A stretch of 64,000 nt of DNA from Artocarpus heterophyllus (Eukaryota > Streptophyta > Magnoliopsida > Rosales > Moraceae). The position numbers were made by a program, and so were the translations under genes. Under the pieces are notes generated by a model. That model worked only from the letters and a program-made list of their open reading frames with translations, ran no database searches and was not told the origin of the DNA. Each line of letters opens with the position of its first letter. The first letter of the stretch is position 1. Location of the stretch: NCBI GenBank assembly GCA_025403435.1, contig CM046343.1:27372742-27436741 (forward strand), read 5' to 3'. Shown here piece after piece: positions 58,507-64,000 of the stretch.

Positions 58507-60444
58507 GTGTCAAAAAATAGTACGCAGTAAAAATTTTAAAAAAATTTTATACCCGAGTATTTTTCCAAGTACAAGTTTAACACGCTATATGCATAAATTA
58601 ACCAGATCTTACTAACCTTGTTCACTGAAGAGCTCCTGTAGTCTGTGAAGAGAAAGGCATTCCAAAAGAGCCTCAACTAATTAGTCTTCTTTACTATTCT
58701 CTATCCACGACCGGTGTGTGTGTGGACACACTCGTACAGCTCTTCCTCCGGTAACTCTCCTTCCAACCAATTAAGAAAACCCAGAAGTAGCGTTCGTGAT
58801 TTGTGAATAATAGCTCTCAGGGAGTTTTAGAGTCTCACTGGCAGAGTACTTACTCTTAATCTCTCTACTGATCTGAATAACAATGAGACTCGCTCCCTAT
58901 TTATAGAGGTTGGGCCCAGGGGTTAGTTCTTATCAAATAAGGACTCAAAAATTCGAATCAGAATCAATATCTGATAAAATTTGCATAAAAAACGCATGAT
59001 CAAAAATAGTTTGGTCGGTAGGCCGAATTGGTAGATCGGCCTATCGAACTTACTCCATCGGCAGGCCAAACCTAAAGACTGGCCTGCCAAACTTATGATT
59101 TTTGCTCCATGCAAATCATTATTTCTCACCCGAGATTCTTAGGATAGAGCCTCAGTTTTAATTCAAATAACCCAATAGAAAAGTTATTTGATTAAAACAA
59201 TCATATCTAGATAATCTCTAGAAAAATAAATATTCTTGATAATTCAACAAGTTTATCTTGAATTAATTTACACAAAATTAATTCAACCGATAAACAGACA
59301 TGAATTATCTGATCTTATCGAATTTTAGCCAATTGGATAATTTAAGATAAGTCACCAATTTATTAAAAAAGCACGTCGTATCGTTACAGGTTTTATTGTG
59401 AGTTAGCAAAGGAGACCTGATAGACCTATATAGTTCAAGCTCCTAATAATTATGAAACACAATATCCTAGATATACATTTCATAATTATCAACTCTAACG
59501 CTGCTCCACTAAAAGCTTAGAGTTACACTCTTGAATTACATAGAATTACAAAACCCGATTAACTAAGTCTTCATCACATATCATAATGTATCGTATCCCT
59601 ATAAGATTATCTATAATTAGCTTAAGGATAAATTTTATCTTACCTTTCCAATTATTTTTATCTTATGTTCTATTATCTCACCATCAGAAAACTTATCATC
59701 CAAAGACAGTATACCATTCGGTTACACCTATGTATCTAAATGGTTGAGCACTCTAATTTTTTAATTACAGAATAACGCATATAAGAGGATATCAATGACT
59801 CCTAAAGAGGAGCTATGGATTCCATATCTATAAATAAAAAGTCTATGCCATCAAGAGTCATGCCTTTAACGTACCAGCATACGTGCCAGCATAAAATGTG
59901 GATGTCACCCTTTGGTACATCAAAAGACATAAGTCAAGATAACAAGCCCACTATTCATCTAGGATTAAGATACAACACATATAATTATCTAAAGTGAATC
60001 GATTTGTTGAGACAGAATTATTAATCCAAATCAATTCACTTTATGTCTTGATCCAATATATCATCACCTATGACAATGCACCAATGTTTCTATTCACGGA
60101 GTCCATCTCCGATGGGCAAGACAAACCATCTCCTGTTAGGGATATAAACAACATAATAATCTTTGCATGAATAAAGCGCCCAACTTTGTTCTCTCAATTG
60201 TAGATCTTATAATTTAGACTGTCACCTTTAGAATCATGTCTTTCACATAATCTATCCATCATGTGCCTAATTCTAAAGGTTTAGACTGATAGTCTCAGGC
60301 TTTTGTTTGCTTATCATATATTCAATAAATATGAACTTAAAGAGGACAAGATTTGGTATATAAATAATAAATAAATTCTTTATTGATAAAAATGTCTCCA
60401 AAAACATATTATATTTTTACTCCTTAGGGCATACATGTCTAACA
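58507..60444 (-). repeat. Copia-3 3' LTR
   Basis: About 1.94 kb. On the minus strand it starts TGTTAGACATGTATGCCC at 60444 and has a TATA box CTATAAATAG at 58906-58897. The end at 58507 is inferred from where homology to copy A stops, since the other LTR is not available. It includes a cluster of GGCAGGCC words at 59012-59092. Confidence 0.8.
58897..58906 (-). promoter_or_regulatory. TATA box of Copia-3 LTR
   Basis: CTATAAATAG on the minus strand. Transcription would start about 30 bp further toward lower coordinates and read through the LTR end into the ANK2-B intron, antisense to that gene. Confidence 0.5.
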
Positions 60445-62300
60445 ATCTCCCACTTGCACTGAGTAAATATGACAAATCTTGCGTCTCCATAGCCTCCACA
60501 TGCCTCTCGAAGTCTCTCCCAGTAAGTGTCTTTGTGAATGGATCAACGAAATTGTCCTCTGATGTAATTTTGCACACAACAACATGCTCGCCTTCAACGA
60601 AGTCCTTTTGTAATACTTTCAATCAATATGCTTGAGGTTTTTGTGAAATCTTAGTTCCTTAGCATTAGCTATCACCGCACTGTTATCACAGTACAATGAT
60701 ACCGCCTTATCCATGTCAGGAACTACCTCAAGATCCCCAAGGAAGTTACGAAGCCACACTACTTCTTTCGAAGCATCACTAGCTGCTACATACTCGGCCT
60801 CCATCATTGAATCTGAAATGCAATCTTGCTTCACACTTCTCCAACTAATAACACCGCCACCCAGAGTAAACACAAACCAGAAGTCGATCTCCTCAAATCC
60901 AGACAGGATTGGAAATCCAAGTCAGTATATCCTAAAGGTGTCAAATCCTCACCCGAATATACAAACATATACCCTCGAGTCCTTCTCAAGTACTTGAAAA
61001 TATGCTTGACCGCAACCCAATGGTTCGGTCTTAGATCCGCTTAAAATTGACTTACAATCCCGACCGCATAACAAATATCTGGTTGTGTGCAAAGCATGGT
61101 GTACATGAGACTACCCACTACCGAAGCATAAGGCACCTTCATCATGTATTCTCTTTCTATGTCAGACTTTGGCGAGTCCTTCTTAGAAAGAGTAATTCCC
61201 GACCTAGATGGTTGCCTACCTTTCTTGGAATCCTGCATTGCAAACCTTGTGAGAATCCTATCTATGTAGCCCGCTTGGGACAAAGCTATCATTTTGTTTT
61301 TCCTATTCCGAAAGATCTGGATACCGAGAACAAAATTAGCCTCACCTAAGTCTTTCATGTCAAACTACTTAGTCAACCATGATTTGACTGATGACAACAC
61401 CCCAACTTTATTGCTAATTAGCAAAATGTCATCTACATAGAGCAGTAGAAAAATCACCTTCACATCCTTAATGTGTTTGTAAACACATGGTTCGTCAACA
61501 TTTTGTTTAAACCCATAAGTCTTGATCACCAAATCAAATCTTATTTTCCAAGAACGGGAAGCCTGCTTAAGTCCATAAATTGACTTTAGCAGATTACAAA
61601 CCTTACCCTCCTAACCCTTAGCCTTGAACCCGTCTGGTTGTCCCATATAAATAGACTCATCAAGATAGCCATTCAAAAAGGCCATCTTGATATCCATTTG
61701 TCAAATCTTGTAATCGAGAGTGGCGGCTATGGACAAGAGAATGCAGATGGACTTAAGCATGGCTACAAGCAAAAAGGTTTCCTCGTAATCGATTCATTCC
61801 TTTTGTGTGTATCCCTTAGCTATCAGTCTAGCCTTATAGGTTTCGACCTTTCCATCCACTCCTCTCTTCCTCTTATAGATCCACTTACACCCTATGGATT
61901 TTACCCTTTCGGGAAGATCCACAAGCTCCTAGACCCGATTAGTCTCCATGGACTTCATCTTTGTGTTCATGGCCTCTATCCAAAGTTTCAAATCAACATC
62001 CTCTATAGCCTCTTCTAAAGTGTAAGGATCTCTATCATGTTTATCCGGTTTAGCCAAAACGGTCTCACCATTGAACATAAACCTCTCGGGTGACGTCCGA
62101 TCCTCACACTACAACGAAGCCCCTTAGGTTGTTGCTTAGGTTTGGTTGATTTTTCTACACCAATTGGAACGGTTTCATTTAGAACCCCCAGAGTGATCGA
62201 ATCACTTGCTAACTCCTCAAGCACCACTTTGCTTCGAGGCTTAAAGTCGTCTATGTAACTTTCCTCAAAGAAAGTTGTATTAGTTGAAACCATAACTTAT
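60445..62300 (-). pseudogene. Copia-3 reverse transcriptase and RNase H remnant
   Basis: RNase H blocks are 'GGGVISWRSVKQ', 'MMEAEY', 'YCDNSAVIANA' and 'NFVDPFTK' (60873-60430). Reverse transcriptase blocks are 'KDLGEANFVLGIQI' and 'GSLMYTMLCTQPDI' (61358-61041), with the catalytic 'YVDDI' just upstream at about 61424-61450 and 'KSIYGLKQASR' near 61560. The frame is split many times; one amber stands near 61610 where the family usually has Gln. Confidence 0.9.
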
Positions 62301-64000
62301 TTTCCTTTGGCTTATAAAATAACCCCCTTTAGTTCCTCTTAGATATCCTACAAATACATAAACTTCTGAACATGCTTTCAACTTATTGGCATCCCTAAAT
62401 AGGACATAAGTCGGACATCCCTATATGCAATTATGGTTTGATGAAGTCTTCTTGCCCGTCCACAACTCGTCAGGAGTTTTAGGAACCGATTTTGAAGGCA
62501 CATTGTTCAAAAGATAGCATGCAATTTGTAGTTCATATCCCTAAAGGGACAAAGGCAATGATGAATAACTCATCATGAACATGACCATGTCCAACAAGGT
62601 CCTATTTCTTCTCTCAGCCATGCCCTTCTGTTGTGAAGTGCCCGATGTAGTCAAATGGGATAAAATCTCATTCTCTAATAAGTATCCCAAGAACTCATCA
62701 AAAAGGTATTCTCTACCTCGATCGGATTAAAGTGCCTTTATGGGTCTACCCAATTACTTTTTCACTTTAGCCCGAAACTCCCTAAACTTGTCATAAGTTT
62801 CGCTTTTGTGGTATATTAGATACACATACCCATACCTTGAGTAATCATCAATAAAAGTGACAAAGTACTCATACCCTTCTCATGCCCAGATGTTTATCGG
62901 TCTGCAAACATCACTATGCACAAGTTCCAAAACCCCTTTGGCCCTATTGCCCTTAGACCCAAATGCTCTTTTGATCATTTTACCCTCCAAACAAGATTCA
63001 CATTGTGGTATAGATTCTATCTTTAAATGACTTAAAAGTCCATCCCATACCAACCTTTGAATCCTATTCAAGTTAATATGACCAAGTCGCAAATGTCAAA
63101 GGTAAGTCTTATTAGAGTGAGAAGTTTTAAGTCTTTTAGATTTATTATCATTAATCTCAGCATTAAGCAGTAAGTCCATCTTAAGTTTCATACAATAGAG
63201 ATTATTTTACATCTATCTAGAACAGATAAAAGATTTGTTTTTACGAATGACTACTTTATTATTAAAAGAAACCAAATAGGAGTCTTTAAATAAAAAAGCT
63301 ACAGAAATTAAATTCCTTTTTTAATTTAGGAACATAAAAACAATCTCACAAAATTAAATTCATATAATTATCAAAATATAGATGGATGTCTTCCACTACT
63401 TTAGCTAAGACCAAGGATCCATCACCCATCCGAAGCGTGAAGTCTTCACAAAGCAGACTTCTCATTTCTTTGAACCCCTATAGAGAAATACAAACATGAT
63501 TAGATGCTTCAGAATCTATGACCCAAGTGTCACTAGATTCCTTAATCAAACAAATTTCTAAAACCAAAAGATCACACCTACCTCCTCGGTAAAGGAAGTC
63601 TTTGCAATTCTTCTTAAAGTGCCCGACCTTCCCACAGAAAAAGCACTTGAGCTTTTTCGAGTTCTTTTTTTTCTTCTTCTTATTCTTCTCGTTTGTAGGA
63701 ATAGAATACTTCTCGTTCTTGGTTCACTACTTTTTGTTATTCGCAGGGTTGGGATTGGAACCAGAGGCAGCCGTCAAGTTGGCCTCTCCACCAGTAGGAG
63801 ATTCCCTGATCAGAAGTTCGAACTCCTATAACTATTTCATCAACTTAGTCAAGGTCATATCTCGTCTATTGCTTAAATTAAATGTAGCTCTAAACGGGAT
63901 AAATTCCTTAGATAGAGTCTCAAAGACTATAGTCATCTGAGTTTCAGCATCAATGTTAGCTCCATTGGATTGAGCCTCAGCAAGGTAACTAATGACCAAC
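62301..64000 (-). pseudogene. Copia-3 integrase, protease and gag remnant
   Basis: 'RLGHINLNRIQRLV...CESCLEGK' and 'ELVHSDVC' (63092-62880) are the integrase zinc finger and the start of its core. A CCHC zinc knuckle (C-F-F-C...H...C) is readable at about 63645-63600. Gag continues past the window end. Several stops and indels are present; the first part of the integrase core (62300-62880) is readable only in fragments. Confidence 0.85.

Larger units (their letters stand above)
58507..64000 (-). mobile_element. Copia-3: degenerate Ty1/Copia element, cut by the window end
   Basis: Minus-strand element inserted in the ANK2-B intron, within the TRIM-like repeat. The 3' LTR is at about 58507-60444 and the minus-strand purine tract at 60457-60445. 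RNase H, reverse transcriptase, integrase and a gag zinc knuckle follow in order toward 64000. The 5' LTR and the target duplication lie outside. The coding region has stops and frameshifts throughout. Confidence 0.93.

Noticed and set aside
63602..63940. Plus-strand open frame at the right end
   Set aside because: It is the antisense of the Copia-3 gag zinc-knuckle region.

Overview
The window is nuclear DNA of a flowering plant, most likely a dicot. It is AT-rich, has GT-AG introns, and is about half LTR retrotransposon. The species cannot be named from this sequence. No RNA gene, CRISPR array or bacterial-type operon was found.

Host genes. Two kinds of host gene survive. (1) A locus of BDA1/ACD6-like ankyrin-repeat genes is present twice. 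Copy A covers 1 to about 10.8 kb, with its last exon ending at 11754. Copy B covers about 33.87 kb to 58.5 kb. Each copy holds ANK1 (two exons, ankyrin repeats, no PGG membrane domain) followed about 2.5 kb later by ANK2 (ankyrin exon). In copy A, ANK2 continues to a PGG exon with four membrane segments. ANK2-A carries a 1-bp frameshift and has lost the start region seen in ANK2-B. In copy B the intron before the PGG exon is hit by a Copia element that runs off the window. (2) Between the copies, on the minus strand, lie the last three exons of a DeSI-like (PPPDE-fold) protease gene, at 29722 down to 21379. One intron holds a CACTA-type foldback MITE and another holds a young, complete Copia element.

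Mobile elements, left to right: Copia reverse-transcriptase remnants and LTR-like repeats (3.9-4.8 kb); an AT-rich foldback MITE (8.8-9.3 kb); a TRIM-like mini-LTR element (10.3-10.8 kb); Copia-2, minus strand, degenerate, target duplication ATTTC (12115-19266); the CACTA MITE (21924-22449); Copia-1, plus strand, long intact gag-pol frame, target duplication TGGGA (23030-29356); LTR debris (about 31.2-32.8 kb); an apparent 4.7-kb solo LTR (39056-43742); a full-length but dead Ty3/Gypsy chromovirus-type element with a C-terminal chromodomain (44237-53233); and Copia-3, minus strand, degenerate and cut by the window end (58507-64000).

History (inference). The ankyrin locus was duplicated first. 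Copy B then received the solo LTR, the Gypsy element and Copia-3. The DeSI intron received Copia-1 most recently, with LTRs about 2% diverged by eye. Copy B also has a promoter segment unlike copy A's. Apart from these genes and elements the sequence is AT-rich non-coding DNA in which I see nothing definable.
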